The notes under the pieces are model-generated. The model had not been told where the DNA came from and did no database searches. It saw only the letters and a program-made list of their open reading frames with translations. This document shows positions 1-6,310 of a stretch of 10,941 nucleotides of DNA, piece after piece. Position 1 is the stretch's first letter, and the number at the start of each line of letters is the position of its first letter. Source of the stretch: Spirochaetaceae bacterium (GTDB lineage: Bacteria > Spirochaetota > Spirochaetia > Treponematales > Breznakiellaceae); contig JAISLM010000130.1 in assembly GCA_031290855.1 (NCBI GenBank), forward strand, positions 1 through 10,941, in the 5' to 3' direction. The translations under genes were made by a program, and so were the position numbers.

Positions 1-620
1 AGGAAACCATCCGTCTTTTCATGTTTATAGTACCCATAAGCACATCTGATATATGGCCTGTCCGCAACCGTCCCTATGGGAGAACTGAAATTCCATGTTG
101 CCCATTTCCAGCCTGCGCCTGGGTTCTTTTCCATGTCGTAGTAAATCCAATCTGCTCCACGACTCCCGTTTTTATCCGCAGCGCAGTCGAGAACTATATG
201 CGCCGTACAGTCGAGACTGCCTTCATTTTCCGCCCAATAGGTTTTCCAATCAAACGATACCGTTTTATAGCCAAAATCCCTTAACACGGATAATACGAGC
301 GTAACAGGTTCCCAATTTACCTTTTCAAATAGCGTCAGTTTTTGAGGAATGGATAGTTCTTCCTCGCTTGAGTATTCATACATATTCCACACCGGCTGCG
401 ATTCTACATTAAACCAGAGCGATTTTCCCGGTATGGCAGACGCGGTTTTAGTTTGAGGATTGTATTTCATAATCTGGTAAATCCCAATGTCGGCAAAAGC
501 GGCAACCGCATACTTTTTCCCGGCAGGGTAAATACTCATGTCCTGTTTAAGTACATCTTGTGTAACAAAAAAAGTATGATAACGTGAGTTCGATGGAAGC
601 AGAAACCCCTGCCCGAACAT
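1..620 (-). CDS. Partial hypothetical protein, probably truncated at its 5' end by the IS remnant
   Basis: An open frame runs without a stop from an ATG at 620 (minus strand) to the window edge, giving about 206 residues. The protein is rich in Trp, Tyr and Asp with short beta-prone stretches (e.g. KYAVAAFADIGIYQIMKYN, DWIYYDMEKNPGAGWKWATW), suggesting an all-beta secreted or surface protein. I recognise no family. The ATG at 620 has no Shine-Dalgarno sequence, and an in-frame stop lies just upstream at 645-647. The first codons overlap the left end of an IS982-like remnant. I therefore infer that the original N-terminus, possibly with a signal peptide, was lost to the insertion and that codons upstream of about 603 are IS-derived. 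Base composition is visibly more AT-rich than the neighbouring genes. The 3' end lies outside the window. Whether the fragment is still expressed is unknown. Confidence 0.6.
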   Translation of the reverse strand, partial: MFGQGFLLPSNSRYHTFFVTQDVLKQDMSIYPAGKKYAVAAFADIGIYQIMKYNPQTKTASAIPGKSLWFNVESQPVWNMYEYSSEEELSIPQKLTLFEKVNWEPVTLVLSVLRDFGYKTVSFDWKTYWAENEGSLDCTAHIVLDCAADKNGSRGADWIYYDMEKNPGAGWKWATWNFSSPIGTVADRPYIRCAYGYYKHEKTDGF

Positions 621-670
621 GATATAATGGGATAAACAAACAACTTATACAGGAAACGGGAGGGGTTTCT
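601..670. repeat. Inverted repeat across the IS promoter and transposase ribosome-binding site
   Basis: AGAAACCCCT at 601-610 is the exact reverse complement of AGGGGTTTCT at 661-670. Pairing extends to about 14 bp with one bulged base (GCCCG at 611-615 against CGGG at 657-660). The right arm contains the AGGGG core of the transposase ribosome-binding site. The left arm lies upstream of the predicted transcript start. Confidence 0.7.
620..628 (+). promoter_or_regulatory. Extended -10 promoter of the IS remnant
   Basis: TGATATAAT at 620-628 is a perfect extended -10 element (TGn followed by TATAAT). No good -35 hexamer lies 17-18 nt upstream, which an extended -10 can compensate for. The predicted transcript start near 635 gives a leader of about 37 nt to the transposase ATG at 672. 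Confidence 0.45.
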
Positions 671-671
671 T

Positions 672-1093
672 ATGGATAACGGCCGTATAACCCGGATTTT
701 TTGCGATGCCGGTGACTTTTGTGCCGGGCTTGGGCGCTATCGCAAGGCCCGTTTGCTTCAGCCGTCCGGTAGGGGCGGGCGCTGGCTTCCCCGGAGCCGC
801 CTGACACCCGGCGGGGTTATGACTGTCGTGATATTGTTTCACCTCGGCGGATGCCGGTGTTTCAAATGGTATTACCGGGAATGCGTCGGCAAACGGCTCA
901 GCGGATATTTCCCCCGTCCGGTCAGTTACAACCGGTTTGCGGAACCGATGAGCCGCGGCGCCCTGACCCGGCGCTTTATACCCGGATCTTTCGGCGGGGG
1001 AAGCCGGCGGGCACCGGCTTTATTCGCAAAGTCTGGTTTAATACCCCGCCGAACCGTCGGTTCGCGCTTGCCGCGCGGAGGCTCATTGGATAG
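672..1093 (+). pseudogene. IS982-family transposase, frameshifted and truncated
   Basis: From the ATG at 672 the frame reads MDNGRITRIFCDAGDFC, then VMTVVILFHLGGCRCFKWYY and FPRPVSYNRFAEPMSRGAL. These match the IS982 N-terminal pattern as I remember it (ITxIFCDxDDFC, VMTIxILFHxSGYRxFKxFY, FPxLVSYNRFVELMPR). After the G-run at about 996-1000 the similarity moves to another frame: RGKPAGTGFIRKV corresponds to the GKxTGIxFIDST segment that holds the first catalytic Asp of the DDE triad. Here the Asp is gone (FIRK instead of FIDS). Later, NRRFALAARR resembles the NRRI..FxGLAxRG segment with a deletion. IS982 transposases are about 290-300 residues, so more than half is missing. A good ribosome-binding site (GGGAGGGG at 658-664, 7 nt spacing) precedes the start. 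The product cannot be an active transposase. Confidence 0.72.
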
Positions 1094-1156
1094 CATTCAG
1101 GCATGGTACTTGTAAACCCTGTTTCATACTAACACCACATAAATATACAGGTGCTG

Positions 1157-2986
1157 TTAATTATTAACCGTCCCCGCGTGTTCGCGTATCAGGCCGGTGA
1201 AGGCCTCGCCATACTTTTCGGCCTTTACGGCGCCCACGCCGGGGATTTCGAGGAAATCAGCCCTTGTCACAGGAAGTTTTCCGCACATAGCCAGCAGCGC
1301 GGCGTCCGAAAAAATAATGTAGGCCGGCACACGCGCCGCCGCCGCGAGCTCGGTTCTCAGCGCCTTCAGCTTTGCTAACAGGCCCCCATCCGCCGGCGCG
1401 GACAGGACGCCGCCGCCGGATGCGGCGGCGGACGCGGCATCTCCCTTAGGAAGCATCATCATAAGCGGCTTCTTGTCGAAGATCACCTCCCCCGACCTTT
1501 CCGTTTCGATGACGGACGGAAACTCGCCTCCGCTCGCCGCTAGATAGCCGTTAAGCACAAGAAATTCGATCACGCCGCGTATAACCCGCTCGGAACGATC
1601 CTTCATTATACCCCAGACGCTCAGTGTCTCAAACTTTTCGTTCAAAATCTTTGAACTCCGGCTGCCGCGCAGTATCTGCACGATCATCGACTTGCCGAAA
1701 CGTCTGCCCCGCTGCTTCAGGCGGTAAACGCAGGAGACGATCTTCTGCGCGTCTACGGTGATGTCGACGCTTTCAAAACCCGTCAGGCAGTTTGAGCAGG
1801 CGCCGCAGTAATTCGGCGGAGTCTCGCCGAAGTACGACAGCAGCCTCCCGCGCAGGCAGTCCGTCCCGGTCGCGTAGAACGTGATCTGCTTCAGCAGTTC
1901 CAGGTTGTACTCCTTTAGTTCGCGTGAACCGCTCTCCTCCGCGCTCTTTTCGATCAGGAATTCGTTCATCTTTACGTCCTCGTAACTGTAGAAAAGGATA
2001 CATTCCGCGCCGCTGCCGTCCCTCCCGGCACGGCCCGCCTCTTGGTAATAACTTTCGATGTTCTTGGGCATATTGTAGTGTATCACGAACGACACGTTGG
2101 ACTTATCGATCCCCATACCGAAAGCGTTAGTGGCGACCATCACCGTCCTCCGGTCATAGATGAAATCGTCCTGGCTGCCCTTGCGTTCTTCCGGGGCGAG
2201 GCCGGCGTGGTAGCGCGTGGCGGAAAAACCGTCCGCGATGAGCGAGGCGCAGACATCCTCGACATTGCGCCGCGTGGAGCAGTACACGATCCCGCTCTTG
2301 TTTTGCAGACGGCGGAGATGTTTCTTCAGGGCGCGCGTCTTGCTGTCGGGTTTTTCGACGGAGAAGAACAGGTTCGGCCTGTCGAAACCCGTTGTGATGT
2401 GAAATGGGTTTCTAAGGGCGAGCGCCGCGGCTATATCGGCCTTAACCCGCGGCGTGGCGGTCGCGGTGAAAGTCGCCACGACGGGACGGCGGGGCAGGCT
2501 TTCGATGAACGGGGCAATCAGCATATAACTCGTGCGGAAATCGTGCCCCCAGTGCGACACGCAGTGCGCCTCGTCGACGACGACAAACGAAACGTCGAGA
2601 CCCTCCAGCCAGGACGCGCCCTCGCCCTCCCGCGCCAGCCGTTCCGGGGCGATATAAAGCATCTTGAAGCCGCCGGAACGCGCCAGCCGCATCGTCCTGG
2701 AATACTCGCCGGCGGAGAGGGAACTGTTTATGAAGGCGGCGGACACCTCGTTTTCGCGCAGCGCCTGCACCTGGTCCTTCATCAGCGAAATGAGCGGCGA
2801 CACGATGATCGAAATCCCGTCCGCCAGCAGAGCCGGAATCTGGTAGCAGAGCGACTTCCCCGCGCCCGTCGGCATTACGGCGAGCACGTCGCGCCCGCCC
2901 AAAAGCGCGTCGATCACCTCCTCCTGCCCGCTCCTGAAACTCCCGTACCCGAAAACATCCTTCAGCGTCGAATATTTATCCGCCAT
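1157..2986 (-). CDS. recQ: ATP-dependent DNA helicase RecQ
   Basis: A 3'-to-5' superfamily-2 helicase of 609 residues, acting in cytoplasmic DNA repair and recombination. Motifs in order: motif 0 FRSGQEEVI (17-25), Walker A MPTGAGKS (38-45), Walker B DEAH (138-141), the RecQ aromatic loop AHCVSHWGHDFR, motif III TATAT, motif VI QEAGRAGRDG, the zinc-site cysteines (C...YCGACSNC), an RQC winged-helix region and a C-terminal HRDC domain ending in a helix-hairpin-helix-like EIPGVGAVKAEKYG. Length and domain order are full and normal for RecQ. The frame stays open to 3145, but the 53 extra N-terminal codons do not look like RecQ and would cross a promoter, so I start at the ATG at 2986 (MADKYSTLKDVFGYGSF). 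There is no good Shine-Dalgarno sequence, only GGCGGA touching the ATG. It appears monocistronic, and no clear terminator follows the stop at 1157. Confidence 0.96.
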   Translation of the reverse strand: MADKYSTLKDVFGYGSFRSGQEEVIDALLGGRDVLAVMPTGAGKSLCYQIPALLADGISIIVSPLISLMKDQVQALRENEVSAAFINSSLSAGEYSRTMRLARSGGFKMLYIAPERLAREGEGASWLEGLDVSFVVVDEAHCVSHWGHDFRTSYMLIAPFIESLPRRPVVATFTATATPRVKADIAAALALRNPFHITTGFDRPNLFFSVEKPDSKTRALKKHLRRLQNKSGIVYCSTRRNVEDVCASLIADGFSATRYHAGLAPEERKGSQDDFIYDRRTVMVATNAFGMGIDKSNVSFVIHYNMPKNIESYYQEAGRAGRDGSGAECILFYSYEDVKMNEFLIEKSAEESGSRELKEYNLELLKQITFYATGTDCLRGRLLSYFGETPPNYCGACSNCLTGFESVDITVDAQKIVSCVYRLKQRGRRFGKSMIVQILRGSRSSKILNEKFETLSVWGIMKDRSERVIRGVIEFLVLNGYLAASGGEFPSVIETERSGEVIFDKKPLMMMLPKGDAASAAASGGGVLSAPADGGLLAKLKALRTELAAAARVPAYIIFSDAALLAMCGKLPVTRADFLEIPGVGAVKAEKYGEAFTGLIREHAGTVNN

Positions 2987-2992
2987 TCCGCC

Positions 2993-3022
2993 ATTATATT
3001 GCCGGGACGCCAGCGGATTCAA
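2993..3022 (-). promoter_or_regulatory. Sigma-70-type promoter of recQ
   Basis: On the minus strand TTGAAT (3022-3017) and a perfect TATAAT (2998-2993) are separated by 18 nt. The predicted transcript start is about 2986, essentially at the A of the recQ ATG, so the mRNA would have almost no leader. Confidence 0.5.
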
Positions 3023-3104
3023 CCGGAGCCATGAGTCAAAAACATCTAAATACTTTGAAACCCGGTAGATTCTTCCGTAAACTGCGGGCATCCCGTGAAG
3101 CAGA

Positions 3105-3132
3105 CAAAAAAGGGCCGGCTTTCGCCGGCCCT
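3105..3132 (-). terminator. Intrinsic terminator upstream of recQ
   Basis: A perfect 9-bp stem (3111-3119 with 3124-3132, loop TTTC) is followed on the minus strand by a run of six T (3111-3106). It points towards recQ and lies about 120 nt upstream of its start. It would therefore stop a minus-strand transcript coming from 3133-3330, where no protein gene is visible. Confidence 0.85.
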
Positions 3133-3150
3133 GCCCTTGAGGCAACCGAA

Positions 3151-3180
3151 GGTATAGTGATTTGGGAGGGGAACTATACC
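3151..3180. repeat. Perfect 8-bp inverted repeat (hairpin or operator)
   Basis: GGTATAGT (3151-3158) and ACTATACC (3173-3180) are exact reverse complements around a 14-nt loop. The feature sits in the intergenic space between recQ and the DHH gene. It could be the 5' hairpin of the candidate small RNA or a dyad operator site. Confidence 0.7.
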
Positions 3181-3192
3181 CCCGATATTCTA

Positions 3193-3220
3193 TTGTCGGA
3201 ACTTTATCCGGTTAACTTTA
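3193..3220 (-). promoter_or_regulatory. Sigma-28 (FliA/SigD)-like promoter
   Basis: On the minus strand TAAAGTTA (3220-3213) and TCCGACAA (3200-3193) are 12 nt apart. They resemble the motility sigma factor consensus TAAAGTTT-N11-GCCGATAA at 7/8 and 6/8 positions. Spirochaetes use this sigma factor for flagellar and chemotaxis genes. A second TAAAGT overlaps the spacer. No flagellar gene lies downstream, only the candidate small RNA. Confidence 0.4.
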
Positions 3221-3278
3221 ATATTTTTTCCAAAAGAGCCGCGCCCGTCTGAATCGTCCGCGCCGCGATTAATGGGTA

Positions 3279-3307
3279 TTTACCAAGCCGCAGGCTTTCT
3301 ATATAAT
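3279..3307 (+). promoter_or_regulatory. Sigma-70-type promoter of the DHH phosphoesterase gene
   Basis: TTTACC (3279-3284) and a perfect TATAAT (3302-3307) are 17 nt apart. The predicted transcript start is about 3314, directly before the ribosome-binding site AAGGAAG (3317-3323), which is 9 nt from the ATG at 3333. Confidence 0.6.
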
Positions 3308-3332
3308 ATGTGTCTGAAGGAAGAATAGTATT

Positions 3333-4238
3333 ATGCGTTTAATTACACGTTCAGATTTTGACGGATTGGTCTCTGGCGCGTTGCTGGAGGCGGCAGGGCT
3401 TGTAGATGAGTGGTTGTTTGTTCATCCAAAGGATATTCAGGATGGCTTGATCGAGGCCACAAAGAACGACATTGTGGCGAATGTCCCGTACATAAAAGGC
3501 TGCGGACTCTGGTTTGACCATCATTCAAGCGAAACGGAGCGGCTCGGTTCCGGGCTAAAGTTTGACGGAGTTTCGCGCCCCGCCCCCAGTTGTGCCCGCG
3601 TGATCTACGAGTACTACGGGGGGGATGCCAAGTTGGGCAAGTTCGCAGAGATGGTGAAGTATGCGGACAAGATGGATTCGGCCAACCTTACGGTTGACGA
3701 GATCATGCACCCTTCCGGCTGGGTACTGCTCGGTTTCATCGCGGACCCGCGGACGGGACTGGGACGTTTCAGGGATTTCAGGATAAGCAACCTGGATTTG
3801 ATGAAGAAACTGTCCAGCGCCACTCTTAACAAGCCTATCGAAGAAATACTGGCGATGCCGGACGTTAAGGAGCGCGTCAACGTCTACTTTGAACAGCACG
3901 AGTTGTTCATAAAGATGGTAAAAGAACGCGCAAAGCCTGACGGGAACGCAGTGCTGGTCGACCTGCGGGGCGTCGGGACGATCCATGCCGGAAACCGTTT
4001 CCTTGTCTATACGCTGTTTCCTGAGCAAAACATTTCAGTTTGGGTAGTTGACGGCAAGAGAAAGGTGAATTGCGTCATCACCGTCGGTTACAGCATAATA
4101 AACAAGACGGCAAAGACAGATGTCGGCAGCCTGATGCTGAAATATGGCGGCGGCGGTCACCGTCAGGTCGGAACCTGCCAGACCGCTTACGGGGAAACCG
4201 ATCGCATCATCAATGAGATAATCGCCGAAATACGCTAG
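3333..4238 (+). CDS. DHH-family phosphoesterase
   Basis: A 301-residue cytoplasmic protein. The N-terminal DHH domain shows motif I SDFDG (Asp8, Asp10) and motif III FDHHSS (DHH at 62-64), the metal-binding residues of this superfamily. Near the C-terminus GGGGHRQVG (272-280) is the substrate-binding glycine motif of the DHHA1-type domain. The family includes RecJ, nanoRNases (NrnA), pyrophosphatases, exopolyphosphatases and cyclic-dinucleotide hydrolases. All split phosphodiester or phosphoanhydride bonds with Mn2+ or Mg2+. There are no CBS, PAS or membrane segments, and the length fits the small NrnA/exopolyphosphatase-related group, but the exact substrate cannot be read from sequence. Promoter and ribosome-binding site are good, and the start is unambiguous. 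The exported protein downstream starts about 46 nt after the stop and may be cotranscribed. Confidence 0.85.
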   Translation: MRLITRSDFDGLVSGALLEAAGLVDEWLFVHPKDIQDGLIEATKNDIVANVPYIKGCGLWFDHHSSETERLGSGLKFDGVSRPAPSCARVIYEYYGGDAKLGKFAEMVKYADKMDSANLTVDEIMHPSGWVLLGFIADPRTGLGRFRDFRISNLDLMKKLSSATLNKPIEEILAMPDVKERVNVYFEQHELFIKMVKERAKPDGNAVLVDLRGVGTIHAGNRFLVYTLFPEQNISVWVVDGKRKVNCVITVGYSIINKTAKTDVGSLMLKYGGGGHRQVGTCQTAYGETDRIINEIIAEIR

Positions 4239-4284
4239 TTTAGTTCCGGGGGCAAATTTCAAGCGGGGGGAAGTGAGACAATGT

Positions 4285-5082
4285 ATGAGAAAAAACTTAT
4301 TATCCGTGCTTTTACTGTGTTTGGCCTGCGGCGGTATATTTGGACAAGAAGCCGGAAGGCAGACGCCGCCGGCCCCTGGGCAGGCTCCGGCACAGCAGTC
4401 CCCCGCGCAGGGGAAGGCTCAGGATCAAAGGACGGCGTCACAAGGACAGAACCCCGCGGAACGGCCGGCGCAGTCCCCCGCTCCCGTTAAAAAAACGGCG
4501 CAGCCCGGCTCGCAGTCCAAGTCCGGCGACGCCGACAAGGCCGTTCTCGTTCTGGACGTAAACCCGTTCATGTGGATATTCTCCGGCATCCCCGATGAAA
4601 ACAACAACCGTTCGATCTTTTTCGACATAGGCGTTCAGTATAACGTGATTCCAGGCATAGCCTTGAGGTTCAATCCGTCGTTTTCCTTCGGGTTTACCAA
4701 AGAAACGGCCTTTACCGTTTTGCATAATAATTTCCTGGAGTTGGAATTCCCGTTATCGTTTCTCTGTTTCCCGTTTCCTGACGAAACTTATCTGTCTCCG
4801 GCCTTTTTTGGAGTTTCATTAATTTTGTCCTACCACAACACGGCAGACACTGGTTCAGGCGAAACCGTCTTTGTATCCGTGGGCGCGATGATGGAACTGG
4901 GCTATCAGTTTAAGTTTTCCAACCACCTGGTCATAACGCCCAGCATAGGTATATCGCGTATTTTCCCAAAACCGATCAACGGGGAAGCGCACTCCGTGCC
5001 AAACTTTAACGTCTACTCCCCGTGGACATTCGACACCGCCGTAGCGCCGCGAATACGTGTAACGTTGGGTTTCTGGCTATAG
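4285..5082 (+). CDS. Exported protein, probable outer-membrane beta-barrel
   Basis: From the ATG at 4285 there are 265 residues. An N-terminal signal (MRKNLLSVLLLCLACGGIFG, with a likely cut before Gln21) is followed by a low-complexity Pro/Gln/Ala/Ser-rich linker to about residue 80. Then comes a region of alternating hydrophobic strands (FDIGVQYNVIPGIALRFNPS, FVSVGAMMELGYQFKFSNHL) ending in RIRVTLGFWL. A strand close to an aromatic C-terminus is typical of outer-membrane barrels. LACGG could be read as a relaxed spirochaetal lipobox, but the -3 residue is Cys, so lipoprotein status is doubtful. A GTG at 4273 is an alternative start adding four residues. GGGGGG at 4265-4270 is too close to the GTG and somewhat far from the ATG, so the start is unsettled. 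No family is recognised. It follows the DHH gene on the same strand. Confidence 0.7.
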   Translation: MRKNLLSVLLLCLACGGIFGQEAGRQTPPAPGQAPAQQSPAQGKAQDQRTASQGQNPAERPAQSPAPVKKTAQPGSQSKSGDADKAVLVLDVNPFMWIFSGIPDENNNRSIFFDIGVQYNVIPGIALRFNPSFSFGFTKETAFTVLHNNFLELEFPLSFLCFPFPDETYLSPAFFGVSLILSYHNTADTGSGETVFVSVGAMMELGYQFKFSNHLVITPSIGISRIFPKPINGEAHSVPNFNVYSPWTFDTAVAPRIRVTLGFWL

Positions 5083-5317
5083 GCGGCCAGCGGTTTTCAA
5101 CCATAGCGTCCGGTATGAAAATGGCTCCGGTCTAACAAGGGACACTCCGCCTCTTTGACAGCCAGTGCTTTCAAATTGAAAATAGCGCTTGTATAACCAG
5201 GCGGCCAGCCCCGCCAGTGGGTTTAACATACGCGGGATGATTTCACACTCCGCCTGTTCGTGACAGCAGGCGAAACCCGCAAGCGTGAATTGACAAAACC
5301 GTGCGACCGACCTACAA
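5083..5317. other. Intergenic stretch with no recognisable gene
   Basis: All frames are interrupted or lack coding character. There is no clear terminator for the exported-protein gene. A weak 6-bp stem (CGCCTG with CAGGCG, about 5250-5271) is the only structure noticed. It could hold the eroded 5' end of the murI pseudogene, but I cannot align it to the racemase N-terminus. Confidence 0.4.
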
Positions 5318-6033
5318 ATGTATGTCCGAAGCGATAATACTAGATTCGCCGGCCTCAAAGAAACCCGGAATCAACGCCGGGGCCCAGCGGTGGCAAGCTT
5401 TTCCCGAACCTCCCCGATCGCGGTTATACGCAGGCCGCAACGCGAGTATCTGACCGGCAATTTCTCCGGGCGGCGCGTCCCTGGCGGCGATGTTCCGTCC
5501 ATTGAATCGGTCGTGAGAGCAGGGTATAATAACACCGGGCGCAGCGTGACCGCTTCGACTATCCGGTCGAAAGCGCTCTATGAAGATTTGGCGAAAGTCA
5601 ACCCGCCAGCCTGCGTCTGGTCGTTTGCGACGCCGCTGCTGGCGCCGCTTATAGAGAACGACGGAGATAAATACGCAGGTACGGTCACGGCTGACTATAC
5701 GCGCAATTTCGACGGCTGCGGAATCGATGCGCCGGCGCTTGGCTTTATGTGCCATCCTCTCTTGAGAAGCGGCATATTGCTTCGGCGGTTGGTGAAGGCG
5801 TGTCTATCGTCGCGCAGGACTAGATCATACCGGACAGCCTGGCGGAATATTTGGCGCGGCACGGTGAAACAGAATCGCAAACCGGGCGCGGCGGCGTACA
5901 GTTTTTCGGGCTAAGCTGCCTGAACGAGTGCTATGTCACCCCGGATCGCCGAATGTCCGGGGGAGATAGAGTTGGAGAGGGTGAAGGTTTGACGCGCCTG
6001 GAGCCGGAGCGCGTCACCGCGAGGCAACGCTGA
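5318..6033 (+). pseudogene. murI: Decayed glutamate racemase
   Basis: Glutamate racemase makes D-glutamate for peptidoglycan. The frame open from 5318 becomes recognisable from about 5480: PSIESVVRAGYNNTGRSVTA followed by TIRSKALYEDLAKVNP matches the PAIKPAV...NGRIGVLAT..TVRSxAYExxLKKLNP region, and ATPLLAPLIENDG matches ACPLLxPLIExG. GIDAPALGFMCHPLL then matches GIDxLVLGCTHYPLL, with the catalytic Cys position occupied by Phe. At about 5760 similarity switches frame to EKRHIASAVGEGVSIVAQD, hits a TAG at 5821, then continues in that frame as IIPDSLAEYLARHGETES, the usual MurI C-terminal helix, to a stop at 6033. The N-terminal half with the first catalytic Cys is not recognisable. With a frameshift, a nonsense codon and a broken active site it cannot be functional. 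A working murI must lie elsewhere if the cell makes peptidoglycan. Confidence 0.72.
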
Positions 6034-6072
6034 AATAATCCGGCGGAAATATTTTTGCAATTCCCGTAGAGC

Positions 6073-6123
6073 TTGCCTGGAACTGTTCGATAACCCGGTT
6101 GGTTATCGAACAGTTCCAGGCAA
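6073..6123. repeat. Perfect 23-bp palindromic hairpin
   Basis: Positions 6073-6095 (starting TTGCCTGGAACTG) are the exact reverse complement of 6101-6123, around a 5-nt loop CGGTT. No T-run follows on either strand, so it is not a standard terminator. It lies between the murI pseudogene and Sua5. The perfection of the stem suggests either a mobile palindromic repeat (REP or MITE-like) or an RNA element under selection. Confidence 0.9.
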
Positions 6124-6134
6124 AACGTCAGGAA

Positions 6135-6153
6135 CAAACCGCATAGCGGTTTG
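6135..6153. repeat. Small perfect hairpin next to the 23-bp palindrome
   Basis: CAAACCGC (6135-6142) pairs with GCGGTTTG (6146-6153) around the loop ATA. With the larger palindrome 12 nt upstream it makes a pair of adjacent hairpins, as in composite palindromic repeats. Confidence 0.65.
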
Positions 6154-6232
6154 CCGTTGCGGGTTACGCCTGCGGCGCAATCCACACGCGGACGCTTGTC
6201 GCTGTTTTGTTGCGGTGAGTTTCATTTGCGGC

Positions 6233-6256
6233 GGGGTCTGACATACCGCGCACATA
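6233..6256 (+). repeat. Diverged copy of the GGGGTCTGAC repeat
   Basis: GGGGTCTGACA at the start and CACATA at the end match, in the same orientation and spacing, the 30-nt repeat found at 7679-7708 and 8079-8108. The middle differs. About 18 of 24 positions agree. It lies just upstream of the Sua5 gene. Confidence 0.45.
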
Positions 6257-6310
6257 ATGATTCTTAGTTTTAAGGGCGTATCCCGGTGCAAGACGCGGGC
6301 GGGTAAAATC

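Larger units (their letters stand above)
601..1110 (+). mobile_element. Decayed 5' portion of an IS982-family insertion sequence
   Basis: This stretch carries the promoter, leader, start and roughly the first 140 codons of a transposase with IS982-family character (see the pseudogene entry). The left boundary is set only approximately by the start of a leader inverted repeat near 601, and the right boundary by where similarity fades near 1110. The expected remaining half of the transposase and the right terminal repeat are not visible, and no target-site duplication can be recognised. The element is therefore a dead remnant. It separates the gene at 1-620 from recQ. Confidence 0.6.
3105..3186 (-). 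ncRNA. Candidate small RNA of about 80 nt
   Basis: Between a sigma-28-like promoter (3220-3193) and the terminator (3132-3105) lies a stretch with no convincing minus-strand reading frame. It has one further hairpin: a perfect 8-bp inverted repeat, GGTATAGT with ACTATACC, at 3151-3180. A transcript from about 3186 to 3105 would be a compact two-hairpin RNA with a single-stranded segment around 3133-3150, an arrangement usual for trans-acting small RNAs. I recognise no Rfam-type family. Alternatives: the hairpin could be a protein-binding operator, or the terminator could be a leftover from a lost gene. Confidence 0.4.

Noticed and set aside
2042..3034. Plus-strand open frame of 330 codons opposite recQ
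   Set aside because: It is antisense to a fully supported RecQ helicase. Its Arg/His/Gly-rich composition is what a GC-rich gene gives on the opposite strand, and no domain is recognisable.
2987..3145. N-terminal extension of RecQ by 53 residues
   Set aside because: The extra residues do not match RecQ N-termini, the region contains the recQ promoter, and the upstream start lies beyond the terminator at 3105-3132.
5312..5755. Minus-strand frame of 147 codons opposite the murI pseudogene
   Set aside because: Only the plus strand shows family similarity (MurI). The minus-strand translation is Arg/Ala-rich without recognisable motifs.
6226..6258. Promoter for Sua5 with TTGCGG and CATAAT
   Set aside because: The spacing of 21 nt is too long and both boxes are imperfect, so no promoter is called.
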